DNA of 64,000 nt, taken from assembly GCF_039538045.1 (NCBI RefSeq), contig NZ_BAABBQ010000001.1, positions 1,448,001-1,512,000 of the forward strand, in the 5' to 3' direction. Shown one piece after another: positions 9,081-19,365 of this stretch (within the stretch, counting starts at the first letter, position 1; every line of letters begins with the position of its first letter). This DNA comes from Sphingomonas swuensis. Lineage in GTDB: Bacteria; Pseudomonadota; Alphaproteobacteria; Sphingomonadales; Sphingomonadaceae. A model generated the notes under the pieces. It made no database searches. It was given only the letters and a program-made list of their open reading frames with translations, and was not told the DNA's origin. Position numbers and translations under genes: made by a program.

Positions 9081-10616
9081 ATGCGCTTTGCCTCTAAGGC
9101 CACGCGCGACATGTCCGAGCCCTTCTACCTCACCACCGCCATCGCCTACCCCAACGGCCGCCCGCATATCGGCCATGCCTATGAGGCGATCGCCGCCGAT
9201 GTCATCGCCCGGTTCATGCGCGCGCAGGGGCGTGACGTTCGGCTGGTCACCGGCACCGACGAGCATGGCCTCAAGATGGTCCAGACCGCGCGCGGCCAGG
9301 ATCGCGAGACACTCGAGTTCGCCGACGAAATGTCGGGGCATTTCCGGGTGATGTGCGATGGACTTGATATCAGCTACGATGCGTTCGTGCGGACGACCGA
9401 GGAGCGTCATCACGCCGCCAGCATCGCGCTGTGGAAGGCGATGGAGGCCAATGGCGACCTATACCTCGATCGCTACGAGGGCTGGTACTCGGTCCGCGAC
9501 GAGGCCTATTACGACGAGAAGGAACTGATCGCGGGCGCCGACGGGGAGAAACTCTCCCCGCAGGGCACTCCGGTCGAATGGACCGTCGAGGAGAGCTGGT
9601 TTTTCAAGCTCTCCGACTATGCCGAGCGCCTGCTCGCTCACTACCGGGACAATCCCGACTTCATCCGTCCGGAAAGCCGTCGCAACGAGATCGTCCGCTT
9701 CGTCGAGGGCGGGCTCAAGGACCTCAGCGTGTCTCGCACCAGCTTCGACTGGGGAGTGCCGGTGCCGGGCTCACCGGGCCACGTCATGTACGTCTGGGTC
9801 GACGCTCTCACCACCTACATGACCGGCGTCGGCTACCCGGACGACCGCGCCAACTACGACCGCTTCTGGCCTGCCGACCTCCATCTCATCGGCAAGGACA
9901 TCGTACGCTTCCACGCGGTCTACTGGCCGGCTTTCCTGATGAGCGCCAAGCTCCCGCTTCCCAAGCAACTGTTCGGCCACGGTTTCCTCCTCGCGCGCGG
10001 CGAGAAGATGTCGAAGAGCCTCGGGAACGTGGTCGACCCGATGGTGCTCGCCGAGTCCTACGGCGTCGACAGCCTGCGCTACTTCCTGATGCGCGAAGTC
10101 AGCTTCGGGCAGGACGGCAGCTATTCGGACGAGGCGATCGTCACCCGCTGCAACGCCGAGCTTGCGAACAGCTTCGGCAATCTTGCGCAGCGCACATTCT
10201 CGATGATCGTCAAGAATTTGGACGGGGTTGTTGCGCCGGCGGGTGAGGCATCCGACGACCTCGCCCTGCTTTCCAAGGTCAGCGAAGCGGAGGGTGAAGC
10301 CAGGGCGCGCTTTGCCGAATACGACTTCTCCGCCGTGCTCGAGGCGTGGATGGGCGCGGTATTCGCCGCCAATGCCTATGTCGACGCACAGGCGCCCTGG
10401 GCGCTGCGCAAGACCGATCCTGCGCGCATGGCCGAGGTGCTTGGAACGCTTGCGACGGTGGTCGAGCGGCTCGGCGAGGTCGTGGAACCGGTGGTGCCCA
10501 AGAGCATCGCGCGTCTCCGCTCCTACCTCGGCGAGGGAAGAACCTCGGGCCGCCTCGCGCAACCGCAACCCATCTTCCCGCGTCTGGAACTCGTCGCCGC
10601 GGACGAGTCTGCCTGA
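9081..10616 (+). CDS. metG: methionyl-tRNA synthetase
   Basis: 511 residues, class I aminoacyl-tRNA synthetase charging tRNA-Met. Signatures: AYPNGRPHIGHAYE (HIGH motif) and GEKMSKSLGNVVDP (KMSKS motif). The length fits the shorter, zinc-poor alphaproteobacterial form without the C-terminal tRNA-binding appendix. ATG 9081 has a good GGAGGGG site nine bases upstream; ATG 9111 (MSEPFYLTT) is closer to the family N terminus and remains possible. It follows holB by six bases and its stop overlaps the tatD start by one base. Confidence 0.95.
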   Translation: MRFASKATRDMSEPFYLTTAIAYPNGRPHIGHAYEAIAADVIARFMRAQGRDVRLVTGTDEHGLKMVQTARGQDRETLEFADEMSGHFRVMCDGLDISYDAFVRTTEERHHAASIALWKAMEANGDLYLDRYEGWYSVRDEAYYDEKELIAGADGEKLSPQGTPVEWTVEESWFFKLSDYAERLLAHYRDNPDFIRPESRRNEIVRFVEGGLKDLSVSRTSFDWGVPVPGSPGHVMYVWVDALTTYMTGVGYPDDRANYDRFWPADLHLIGKDIVRFHAVYWPAFLMSAKLPLPKQLFGHGFLLARGEKMSKSLGNVVDPMVLAESYGVDSLRYFLMREVSFGQDGSYSDEAIVTRCNAELANSFGNLAQRTFSMIVKNLDGVVAPAGEASDDLALLSKVSEAEGEARARFAEYDFSAVLEAWMGAVFAANAYVDAQAPWALRKTDPARMAEVLGTLATVVERLGEVVEPVVPKSIARLRSYLGEGRTSGRLAQPQPIFPRLELVAADESA

Positions 10617-11398
10617 TGCTGATCGATAGTCACTGCCACCTCAATTACCCCGGCCTGGTCGAGGACGAGGGCGGGGTGCTGGGCCGCGCCCGGTCGCGCG
10701 GGGTCGGCGGGTTCCTCAACATCTCGACCCGGCAGTCGGAGTGGAAGGACGTGGTCGCCGCCACCGAGCGTCACTCCGACGTCTGGGCGAGCATCGGGGT
10801 TCACCCGCACGAGGCCGACAACCATCCGGACCTCGGGACCGCGGCGCTGGTCGAGGCGGCCGCGCATCCCAAGGTGGTCGCGATCGGCGAGTGCGGGCTC
10901 GACTATTTTTACGGCAAGTCCGATCGCGACAGCCAGAAGGCCCGCTTTCGTGCGCAGATCGCCGCCGCGCGGGAGACCGGCCTGCCGCTCATCATCCACA
11001 CCCGCGATGCCGAGGAAGATACCGCCGAGATCCTATCGGAAGAAGTCGCCAAGGGCGGGGTGAGGGGGGTTCTCCATTGCTTCACCGGGACCCAGTGGCT
11101 GGCCGACAAGGGGCTCGAGATCGGCTTCTTCATTTCGCTATCGGGCATCGTGACATTCAAGAATGCCAAGGACTTGCAGGAAGTCGCGAAGAGCATTCCT
11201 GAAGATCGGCTGCTGGTCGAGACGGACAGCCCGTTCCTCGCGCCGGTACCCAATCGCGGCAAGACCTGCGAGCCGGCCTTCGTTGCCGATACCGCGAGCT
11301 TCGTCGCGGGTCTTCGTGGCGAGACGCCCGACGCGCTTGCCGACACGACCACCGCCAACTTCTTCCGCCTGTTCGACAAGGCCGCGGCGCGCACGTGA
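10616..11398 (+). CDS. tatD: TatD-family deoxyribonuclease
   Basis: 260 residues from ATG 10616, which shares one base with the metG stop. Metal-dependent hydrolase of the amidohydrolase barrel type: IDSHCHLN (HxH pair), GECGLDYFYG (Glu ligand), LPLIIHTRDAEEDT, HCFTG and LVETDSPFLAP (catalytic Asp). The family shows 3'-5' DNase activity and has been linked to DNA quality control. It is translationally coupled at both ends, with metG and the MBL hydrolase. Confidence 0.92.
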   Translation: MLIDSHCHLNYPGLVEDEGGVLGRARSRGVGGFLNISTRQSEWKDVVAATERHSDVWASIGVHPHEADNHPDLGTAALVEAAAHPKVVAIGECGLDYFYGKSDRDSQKARFRAQIAAARETGLPLIIHTRDAEEDTAEILSEEVAKGGVRGVLHCFTGTQWLADKGLEIGFFISLSGIVTFKNAKDLQEVAKSIPEDRLLVETDSPFLAPVPNRGKTCEPAFVADTASFVAGLRGETPDALADTTTANFFRLFDKAAART

Positions 11399-12159
11399 AG
11401 CTTCGGATCCTTGGCTCCGGCACCAGTTCGGGCGTTCCGCGGCTCGGCAACGACTGGGGCAGCGTTGATCCCACGGAACCCAAGAACCGCCGCCTGCGCG
11501 CTTCGGCACTCGCGACCATCGGCGACGTCCGCCTTCTGATCGACGCCGGCCCCGACCTTCGCGAGCAGCTCAACAGCGCCGGGGTCGGAGCGGTCGAGCA
11601 GGTCATCATCACGCACGATCATGCCGACCATATCCATGGCCTGGACGACCTCCGGCAGGTCGCACAGAATCTCGGGCATCAGGTCCCCCTGTTGGCCCGG
11701 GCCGAAGTTCTCGACCGCCTTGTGCCGCGCTTCCGCTACCTGTTCGAAGGCAATGCGCTTTATCCCGCGGTCGTCCGCCACGACGTCATCGCGGAGGATT
11801 TCATGGTCGGGCCCACGAGGATCCGGGTCACCGACCAGCCGCATGGTCGCATCACCAGCCTTGGCCTGCGCTTCGACGAGGGCGAGCGGTCGCTCGTCTA
11901 TGCGGTCGACTTCGTGGAGCTGACCGACGCCATGGCGTCACTGTACCAGGGCGTGGACGTGTGGGTGGCCGACTGCCTGCGCCGCCGACCGCATCCGACC
12001 CACGCCCATCTCGATGCCGTGCTCGGCTGGGCCCGTGACCTCCAGGTAGGGCAGCTCTGGCTCACGCACCTCGACAACAGCATGGATCATGCCCAACTAG
12101 TAAGCACGCTTCCGGACTGGGCCGCCCCGGCCTGGGACGGGCTGGAGATCGAGATCTAG
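11395..12159 (+). CDS. MBL-fold metallo-hydrolase
   Basis: 254 residues from a GTG overlapping the tatD stop. Metallo-beta-lactamase fold: LRILGSGTSSGVPRLG at the N terminus, the metal site THDHADHIHGLDDLR, and later VTDQPHGR, AVDFVE and LTHLDNSMDH. The N-terminal GTSSGVP and overall layout resemble PhnP-like phosphodiesterases that open 1,2-cyclic phosphates, but here it travels with tatD rather than phosphonate genes. Substrate unknown. The same tatD-MBL pairing is common in alphaproteobacteria. Confidence 0.88.
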   Translation: MKLRILGSGTSSGVPRLGNDWGSVDPTEPKNRRLRASALATIGDVRLLIDAGPDLREQLNSAGVGAVEQVIITHDHADHIHGLDDLRQVAQNLGHQVPLLARAEVLDRLVPRFRYLFEGNALYPAVVRHDVIAEDFMVGPTRIRVTDQPHGRITSLGLRFDEGERSLVYAVDFVELTDAMASLYQGVDVWVADCLRRRPHPTHAHLDAVLGWARDLQVGQLWLTHLDNSMDHAQLVSTLPDWAAPAWDGLEIEI

Positions 12160-12165
12160 CCACCC

Positions 12166-12753
12166 ATGGCCGACGATAGCGCGAACGTTCTTTATCTGCT
12201 GCTCCTGCTGGTGCTGGTCGGGTCGAGCCTCGTCGGCAGGCGGATCGCTGCCGGCAAGGCGATGAAGATGGGATTGGCGTGGGTCGCCGTCTTCGGCGTG
12301 GCCTTCGCCCTGTTCGCCTTTCGCGGGGAGTTCTCGGCGCTCGGCAGCCGGCTCAAGAGCGAGGCGCTCGGAAGCGCGGAGCCGACCATCAGCGGGGAGG
12401 GGCTTCGCCTGGCCAAGCGCGACGACGGCCACTTCTGGGTCGATGCGCGGATCAACGGTGCTCCGGTCCGCTTCCTGGTCGACAGCGGAGCGACCACCAC
12501 GACCGTGACTCGCGAGGTCGCCGACGCCGCGAAGCTCGATCCCGGCATGCGCGGTGATTTCGTCGACACAGCCAATGGAACGGTGTTCATGCCGCGGGCG
12601 ACAGCCGGCCTGCTCGAGGTCGGCACGATCCGCCGTACCGACATGGCGGTTGGCATTAACCCGAACGACGACACCAGCGTGCTCGGCATGAACTTCCTGT
12701 CCAGCCTTTCGAGCTGGGGCGTCCAGGGCAACGACCTCGTCCTCAAGCCATGA
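12166..12753 (+). CDS. membrane-anchored retropepsin-like aspartic protease, copy 1
   Basis: 195 residues. Two N-terminal hydrophobic segments (about 8-24 and 36-52) are followed by a single clan AA domain with FLVDSGATTTTV (Asp106) as the catalytic triad and LGMNFLSSL near the C terminus, matching the TIGR02281-type family. Retropepsin-like enzymes need two copies of this domain, so a homodimer, or a heterodimer with the next gene, is expected. The protease domain probably faces the periplasm. It overlaps its paralogue by four bases. Substrate unknown. Confidence 0.85.
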   Translation: MADDSANVLYLLLLLVLVGSSLVGRRIAAGKAMKMGLAWVAVFGVAFALFAFRGEFSALGSRLKSEALGSAEPTISGEGLRLAKRDDGHFWVDARINGAPVRFLVDSGATTTTVTREVADAAKLDPGMRGDFVDTANGTVFMPRATAGLLEVGTIRRTDMAVGINPNDDTSVLGMNFLSSLSSWGVQGNDLVLKP

Positions 12754-13340
12754 CCAACGATCTCCAGCTCGGCGGGCTCTACATCCTCATGGCGTTCATG
12801 CTGCTCGCCGGAGCGATGATCGGCCGCCGCTCGCCGCTGGCCAAGGGCATCACCTCGGTGCTGGCGTTCATCGTCATCTTCGGGGCTGGCTTCATCGTCT
12901 TCAGCTTTCGCGACGACCTGCAATATGTCGCGCAGCGCCTTGAGTCCGAGGCCACCGGAAAGCCCGTCCGCATGGCCGAGGGCAGGATCCGCGTCCCGCT
13001 GGCGATCGATGGCCATTTCTGGGTCCAGGCCGAGGTCAACGGCGTGCCGGTCGATTTCCTGATCGACAGCGGCGCGACCATGACCACGATCGGGCGCGCC
13101 ACCGCTGAACTCGCTGGAGTGCCGGTCGGCGATCAGCGCAACCAGGTCGTGCGCACGGGCAATGGCCTGATCCGTGTCGCGAGGACGTCGGCCGAGACGG
13201 TCGATCTCGGCGGCATCCAGCGCCGGGATGTCCGCCTGTTCGTGGCCGACGGCGACGACCTCAACGTCCTTGGCATGAATTATCTGACCAGCCTCAAGCG
13301 ATGGAGCGTCGAAGGGCGCTGGCTGGTGCTGGAGGGCTGA
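12750..13340 (+). CDS. membrane-anchored retropepsin-like aspartic protease, copy 2
   Basis: 196 residues and clearly paralogous to the preceding gene: the same two hydrophobic N-terminal segments, the same spacing to FLIDSGATMTTI (Asp106 in both), then LGMNYLTSLKRWSVEG at the end. The pair overlaps by ATGA, so a stoichiometric heterodimer is plausible. Divergence between the copies is substantial (for example GGIQRRDVRLFV against GTIRRTDMAVGI), so the duplication is not recent. Ordinary family members occur singly; I do not know what the second copy adds. Confidence 0.85.
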   Translation: MTNDLQLGGLYILMAFMLLAGAMIGRRSPLAKGITSVLAFIVIFGAGFIVFSFRDDLQYVAQRLESEATGKPVRMAEGRIRVPLAIDGHFWVQAEVNGVPVDFLIDSGATMTTIGRATAELAGVPVGDQRNQVVRTGNGLIRVARTSAETVDLGGIQRRDVRLFVADGDDLNVLGMNYLTSLKRWSVEGRWLVLEG

Positions 13341-13369
13341 TAGAGCCTCAACATCGCACCTGACTTTAC

Positions 13370-13383
13370 ATAATACATATTAT
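13370..13383. promoter_or_regulatory. AT-rich inverted repeat upstream of mazG
   Basis: ATAATA-CA-TATTAT, a perfect 6-bp inverted repeat with a 2-base centre, inside the only strongly AT-rich patch of the 121-base gap between the second protease gene and mazG. It could be a regulator site or promoter-associated; no known motif is recognised. Confidence 0.4.
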
Positions 13384-13461
13384 CAGACTTGCGGATTGTT
13401 CTATCCTCGTCGCCCTGCTGGCAGGATTGCGCCGCTTGATTGATCCGACGATGAAGTCGCC

Positions 13462-14241
13462 ATGATGAGCCACGCCCAACCCGACGCTTCTCCCGCGCTC
13501 CAGCGCCTGATGACCATCATGGCGCGACTGCGTGATCCCGAGCGTGGGTGCGAATGGGACACGGTCCAGACCTTTGAGACGATCGCGCCCTATACGATCG
13601 AGGAAGCCTACGAAGTTGCCGACGCGATCCAGCGTGGCGACCTTGCCGACTTGCGTGACGAACTCGGCGACCTAGCGCTGCAGATCGTCTTCCATGCGCA
13701 GATGGCCGCCGAGGCCGGTCACTTCACGCTCGCCCAGGTGCTCGACGCGATCAGCGACAAGATGGAGCGGCGGCATCCGCACATCTTCGGCGACGATCCT
13801 TCCGGAGGCCATCATCGGTGGGAAGAGATCAAGGCCGCCGAGCGCGCTGCCCGGCCCGACGATCCGAGCGCACTCGCCGGGATCGCGCTCGCCCTGCCGG
13901 CGCTCGAACGCGCCCTCAAGCTGCAGAAGCGCGCTGCCCGTACCGGCTTCGACTGGCCCGACGCCGAGGGACCTAGGGCCAAGATCCATGAAGAGCTTGG
14001 CGAGATCGATGCCGCCGACAGTGACGAGCAGCGCGAAGAGGAAGTCGGCGACCTGCTGTTCGCCGTCGTCAACTTCGCACGCTTTCTCAAGATCAATCCG
14101 GAAGAGGCTCTACGCAAGGCCAATGCCAAGTTCGAGCGTCGCTTCCGTCGGATCGAGACCGCGCCGGACTTCGAGGCCTTGAACCTCGACCAGAAGGAAG
14201 CGCTCTGGTCCGAGGCCAAGACGACTGCTGCTCGAGACTAG
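13462..14241 (+). CDS. mazG: nucleoside triphosphate pyrophosphohydrolase
   Basis: 259 residues. MazG hydrolyses NTPs and dNTPs to monophosphates and PPi, cleaning the nucleotide pool and influencing ppGpp levels. Two all-alpha MazG domains are visible. The N-terminal one has CEWDTVQTFETIAPYTIEEAYEVADAI and DELGDLALQIVFHAQMA (EExxE/ExxD magnesium ligands); the C-terminal one has KIHEELGEIDAA and EEEVGDLLFAVVNFARFL. Two adjacent ATG codons (13462, 13465) are possible starts. Its last four bases overlap the opposing DUF4142 gene. Confidence 0.93.
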   Translation: MMSHAQPDASPALQRLMTIMARLRDPERGCEWDTVQTFETIAPYTIEEAYEVADAIQRGDLADLRDELGDLALQIVFHAQMAAEAGHFTLAQVLDAISDKMERRHPHIFGDDPSGGHHRWEEIKAAERAARPDDPSALAGIALALPALERALKLQKRAARTGFDWPDAEGPRAKIHEELGEIDAADSDEQREEEVGDLLFAVVNFARFLKINPEEALRKANAKFERRFRRIETAPDFEALNLDQKEALWSEAKTTAARD

Positions 14242-14783
14242 CGGACCATGCGCAGCATCTGCTGCGCTTCGTTGAGGTGCGACTGGACAATCGGGACCGC
14301 ACCCTGCGCGGTCTGACGAAGCAGCGGAGTATCGCCATTGCGGGCGTAGCCGCTTTGCAGAGCAAGCGCCTGCTGATGGGCCGGCACCTGCTGCTGCAGG
14401 TAGAGGCGATCGATCGAAGCCGGTGACGCGGCGTGAAGCTGCCCGATCATGGTCTTCTGCATCGGCGACATCTCCGGCGGAGGCGCCATGACGCCTGCGG
14501 CCTTGGCGTTGGTCAGCGCCAGATTGGTGGTGCGGCTGTGATGGTCGATCAGCATGGTCGCATAGGCACGGACCTGAGGATTGCTGCTCTTGCCGAGGAG
14601 GATCATGCTGCTGGTGATCTCGAAGACGTCCCCTGCTCCGCCATGAAAGAGATAGGCCGATGCCTGCTGGGTCGCGGCACCTTGCGGCGGAGTTGGAAGG
14701 GTTGCGGCGGCGGGGACGGCCACGGCAGCCACCGACACGGCCGATGCGAAAGCGATAAGATTCTTGGGCAGCGTCACGGCCAT
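14238..14783 (-). CDS. DUF4142 exported protein
   Basis: 181 residues with a signal peptide (AFASAVSVAAVAVPAAA). The remainder is the helical DUF4142 (ferritin-like) layout: EITSSMILLGKSSNPQVRAYATMLIDHHSRTT, then a second helical half ending in VQSHLNEAQQML. Members are often stress-related periplasmic proteins of unknown function. It is convergent with mazG and divergent from the esterase. The upstream gap holds an EcfG-type promoter pointing the other way; its reverse complement is a one-mismatch match (GGAAC-N17-GGTT), so shared stress control is possible but unproven. Confidence 0.85.
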   Translation of the reverse strand: MAVTLPKNLIAFASAVSVAAVAVPAAATLPTPPQGAATQQASAYLFHGGAGDVFEITSSMILLGKSSNPQVRAYATMLIDHHSRTTNLALTNAKAAGVMAPPPEMSPMQKTMIGQLHAASPASIDRLYLQQQVPAHQQALALQSGYARNGDTPLLRQTAQGAVPIVQSHLNEAQQMLRMVR

Positions 14784-14810
14784 CTCCTGACAATCAATAA
14801 CTTGCCGGTC

Positions 14811-14836
14811 GGAACCGCTGCCGCCCGGGCATCGTT
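14811..14836 (+). promoter_or_regulatory. EcfG-type general stress promoter (esterase gene)
   Basis: GGAAC (14811-14815), 17-base spacer, CGTT (14833-14836), 38 bases before the esterase start. This matches the -35/-10 consensus recognised by the alphaproteobacterial general-stress sigma factor EcfG. Confidence 0.7.
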
Positions 14837-14874
14837 CCCCGGCTGTTCACTTTTCAGACAGGATCGCGCCGGCG

Positions 14875-16056
14875 ATGAGCATTAAACCGAAACGCACTCT
14901 TGCCCTTACCGGCGCCCTTCTCGCTGCCATCAGCCTACCCGTGCTCGCGCAGGTACCCGGAACCTCGGTCCCAGCCACGCAGGGCCAGCCGGGCGTGCCC
15001 TTCAGCGGCGCTCCGCTCGATGCCGAGAACCAGGCAGTCGTCGACGCTTTGACCAAGCAGTTGAAGGCCCGACCCTATCACAGCCTCGATCCCGTCGCGG
15101 CGCGGCAGCAGCCGACCTTCACCGATGGCGTCAATGCCGTTCTTCGCGCGCAGGGCCGCCCGACAACCCCGCCGCCCGGCCTGACCGAGCGCGAGATTTC
15201 GGTCACCGGAGCCGCTGGCAGCCTCCCGGCCACTGTGTTCACCCCGACCGGTGCGCGTGGCCCTCTGCCGGTCATCCTGTATTTCCATGGCGGCGGCTGG
15301 GTGATCGCCGACCGCAAGGTCTATGCTGGTGGCGCCCGTGGCCTTGCCCGCAACGCGCAGGCGATCGTCGTCTCGGTCGACTATCGGCGAGCGCCCGAGG
15401 CCCCCTTCCCTGCCCAGCATGACGACGCCCTGGCCTCCTATCGCTGGCTGCTCCAGAACGCCGCCTCGATCGGCGCCGATCCGAGCCGCATCGCCTTTGC
15501 CGGCGAGAGCGCTGGCGGCAATCTCGCCGTCTCCACCGCGATGCAGGCGCGCGACGCGGGCCTGCCCCTCCCCCGCCACATCGTCTCGGTCTATCCGATC
15601 GCGGGCAACGACCTGAATACGCCGTCCTACCAGGACACGGCCAACGGCCCGACTCTGAACCGCGCGCTGATGGCCTGGTTCTTCCGCTACGTGCCGCGTT
15701 CGCCAGCCGACCTGATGGACCCGCGGATCAATCTCGTCGGCGCCAACCTCCAGGGACTGCCGCCGGTCACGATCGTCGCCGCGCAGGTCGATCCCCTGCG
15801 TTCGGAAGGCGAATTGCTGGCGCAGCGGCTTGCCGCCGCGGGCGTGCAAGTCGAGCGGCGTGAGTGGGCCGGATCGGCGCACGAGTTCTTTGGTGCGGAC
15901 GCGGTAATCCGCGATGCGGCCGAGGCCCAGCAGTGGGCTGGCGGCAAGCTGCGCCAAGCGCTGAGCGGCATGGCAGGTCCGGTCGGAGCGGCGCCGGCTC
16001 CGGAGCCTATGCCAATGCCGATGCCAAACGGCACGCGGGCGGGCGAGCGCGGATAA
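14875..16056 (+). CDS. exported alpha/beta-hydrolase, hormone-sensitive-lipase type
   Basis: 393 residues with a signal peptide (LTGALLAAISLPVLAQ). HSL-family motifs: YFHGGGWVIADR (oxyanion hole HGGGW), FAGESAGGNLAVS (nucleophile Ser in GESAG), VDPLRSEGE (acid) and SAHEFFG (catalytic His). A Pro/Met-rich tail (PEPMPMPMPNG) ends the chain. Predicted to hydrolyse short-chain esters in the periplasm. An EcfG-type promoter lies directly upstream and a hairpin terminator directly downstream, so it is probably a single-gene stress transcript. Confidence 0.88.
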   Translation: MSIKPKRTLALTGALLAAISLPVLAQVPGTSVPATQGQPGVPFSGAPLDAENQAVVDALTKQLKARPYHSLDPVAARQQPTFTDGVNAVLRAQGRPTTPPPGLTEREISVTGAAGSLPATVFTPTGARGPLPVILYFHGGGWVIADRKVYAGGARGLARNAQAIVVSVDYRRAPEAPFPAQHDDALASYRWLLQNAASIGADPSRIAFAGESAGGNLAVSTAMQARDAGLPLPRHIVSVYPIAGNDLNTPSYQDTANGPTLNRALMAWFFRYVPRSPADLMDPRINLVGANLQGLPPVTIVAAQVDPLRSEGELLAQRLAAAGVQVERREWAGSAHEFFGADAVIRDAAEAQQWAGGKLRQALSGMAGPVGAAPAPEPMPMPMPNGTRAGERG

Positions 16057-16070
16057 CAGCTTTCAGAGGC

Positions 16071-16098
16071 GGGGCGGCCGATTGGTCGCCCCGTTGTT
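16071..16098 (+). terminator. rho-independent terminator after the esterase gene
   Basis: GGGGCGGCC (16071-16079) pairs with GGTCGCCCC (16084-16092) around the loop GATT, one G-T pair, followed by GTTGTT. It lies between the convergent esterase and hflX genes and may act in both directions. Confidence 0.75.
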
Positions 16099-16125
16099 CC
16101 TACATACTTAATCAGACCACTCGAC

Positions 16126-17430
16126 TTACAGCCCCTGGTAGCGCTGCCAGTTCTCGGGGCTGAGCCGGACCGCGACGAACATCTCGTCACCGTCCGCGCG
16201 GCTTTCGAGCACTTCACCGCGGCTGTGCAGCCAGGCGAGCCGCCCGCCGTCACCCGCCGACAGGCGCAGATGATGCACCGCGGCACCCTGCCGGAGGAGT
16301 GCGCTGATCCTCGCCAGCAGGGCGTCGGTGCCCTCGCCGCTCAGCGCCGACAGGGTGACGACGTCGTCACGCCGGTCAGCTTCATTCTCGACCGCCGAAC
16401 GATCATCGCCGTCGAGCAGGTCGACCTTGTTCCAGACCTCGAGCCGAGGTGGCGAGCCTTCGCCGGCTTCGAGCCCGAGATCGCTCAGCACCTGCTCGAC
16501 ATCGGCTTTCTGGGCGTCGCTGTCGGGGTGGTGGATGTCGCGCACGTGCAGGATGAGGTCGGCGCTCGCGACTTCCTCGAGCGTCGCCCGGAAGGCTGCG
16601 ACGAGTTCGGTCGGAAGGTTCGAGACGAAGCCCACCGTGTCCGACAGGATCGCCTTGTCGAAGCCGGGCAGCGCGATCTCGCGCATGGTCGGATCGAGCG
16701 TCGCGAACAGCAGGTCCTCGGCCATCACCGTTGCACGGGTCAGCCGGTTGAACAGCGTCGACTTGCCGGCATTGGTGTAGCCGACCAGCGCGACGACGGG
16801 CCAGGGCGCACGCTTGCGCCGGTCGCGATGGAGCGCACGGGTGCGCTTCACCTGGTCGAGCTCCTTGCGGATCCGGGCCATCCGGTCGCGGATCAGCCGC
16901 CGGTCGGCCTCGATCTGGGTTTCACCCGGGCCGCCGAGGAAGCCGAAGCCGCCGCGCTGGCGTTCGAGGTGGGTCCAGCTGCGCACCAGCCGCCCGGCCT
17001 GATAATCGAGGTGGGCGAGTTCGACCTGGAGCCGCCCTTCCGCGGTCGCGGCGCGCTCCCCGAAAATCTCGAGGATAAGCCCGGTCCGATCGATGACCTT
17101 CGCCTTGGTCCCGTCCTCCAGGTTCTTCTGCTGGACGGGTGTCAGCGCGGCGTCGACCACGAGGACCTTGGCCTCGATCGCTTCGGCCCGAGCGGCGATC
17201 TCCTCCACCTGGCCCTTGCCGAACAGCGTCGCCGGGCGCGGCTGGCGGATCCGGAAGGACATTCGCTCGGTGACCTCGAGGCTGATCGCCTCGGCCAGCC
17301 CCGACGCCTCGTCGAGCCGCGCATCGACCGTCCGCGCGTTCATCTCGCCCGAGCGGTCGGGCAGGACGACCAGCGCCTTCTCGCCGCGTCGAAGCCCGTC
17401 CCCGCCGGCGCGGTCGAAGCCGGTGCTCAC
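16126..17430 (-). CDS. hflX: ribosome-associated GTPase HflX
   Basis: 434 residues from a GTG that overlaps the hfq stop. The N-terminal HflX domain ([45 protein letters not shown]) is followed by the glycine-rich linker [15 protein letters not shown] and a TRAFAC GTPase domain: [12 protein letters not shown] (G1), [10 protein letters not shown] (G3), NKVDLL (G4). HflX splits stalled 70S ribosomes, especially under stress. hfq-hflX is a widely conserved gene pair. Confidence 0.95.
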   Translation of the reverse strand: MSTGFDRAGGDGLRRGEKALVVLPDRSGEMNARTVDARLDEASGLAEAISLEVTERMSFRIRQPRPATLFGKGQVEEIAARAEAIEAKVLVVDAALTPVQQKNLEDGTKAKVIDRTGLILEIFGERAATAEGRLQVELAHLDYQAGRLVRSWTHLERQRGGFGFLGGPGETQIEADRRLIRDRMARIRKELDQVKRTRALHRDRRKRAPWPVVALVGYTNAGKSTLFNRLTRATVMAEDLLFATLDPTMREIALPGFDKAILSDTVGFVSNLPTELVAAFRATLEEVASADLILHVRDIHHPDSDAQKADVEQVLSDLGLEAGEGSPPRLEVWNKVDLLDGDDRSAVENEADRRDDVVTLSALSGEGTDALLARISALLRQGAAVHHLRLSAGDGGRLAWLHSRGEVLESRADGDEMFVAVRLSPENWQRYQGL

Positions 17431-17921
17431 TTGGCGCCGTCCTCCAACTCGCCGTCGCCGAGCTGGAGCTGGCTTGCCGGCTGCATGGTCGAGACCGCAT
17501 GCTTGTAGACGAGCTGCACCTGGCTTCCACGGCCCAGCAGCATCGAGAAGCGGTTGAACGCGACCACCTCGCCCTGCAGCATGACACCATTCACCAGGAA
17601 CACCGTCATCGGCTCCTTCTGGCGGATGGACGCGGCAAGGAAGCGATCCTGGAGCGTCGCCCTCCCCTCCTCCAGCGCGTCACCGCGGAAGCTCTCGAGT
17701 TCGAGATCCGCGGGCACTTCGGACGGCAGGATGGTCGACATCGCATGCTTGTAGATGAGCTGACTCACGCCCTCTCGCCGCAACAGCAGCGAGAAGGCAT
17801 CGAACCATGTGATGACGCCAGTCAGCTTCACGCCCTTGACCAGGAAGATGGTCACCGGGGTCTTGGTACGGCGCAGGCTGTTCAGGAAGTGATCCTGCAA
17901 ACTCAAAGTCTTCGACGGCAT
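17427..17921 (-). CDS. hfq: RNA chaperone Hfq with two Sm domains in one chain
   Basis: 164 residues from ATG 17921. The chain contains two complete Hfq (Sm-like) domains. Domain 1, about residues 6-67, runs [12 protein letters not shown] ... [11 protein letters not shown] ... YKHAMST. Domain 2, about 88-148, runs [12 protein letters not shown] ... [11 protein letters not shown] ... YKHAVST. Both keep the Gln-Asp of Sm1 (Q9/D10, Q91/D92) and the YKH of Sm2 (57-59, 139-141) that line the proximal RNA face. Ordinary Hfq is a homohexamer of ~70-100 residue chains, so this protein would be expected to form a trimer of double domains. It lies between ntrX and hflX, the usual alphaproteobacterial place. 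I recall tandem Hfq being noted in sphingomonads but cannot verify this. Confidence 0.93.
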   Translation of the reverse strand: MPSKTLSLQDHFLNSLRRTKTPVTIFLVKGVKLTGVITWFDAFSLLLRREGVSQLIYKHAMSTILPSEVPADLELESFRGDALEEGRATLQDRFLAASIRQKEPMTVFLVNGVMLQGEVVAFNRFSMLLGRGSQVQLVYKHAVSTMQPASQLQLGDGELEDGAK

Positions 17922-17964
17922 TGTTCTGTCGTTCTTCTGTTTATCGTGACGAGACGATCCCGTC

Positions 17965-19365
<1,401 letters not shown>

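Noticed and set aside
7968..9413. 481-codon minus-strand frame across tmk, holB and metG
   Set aside because: Covers three recognisable genes on the other strand and has no motif of its own.
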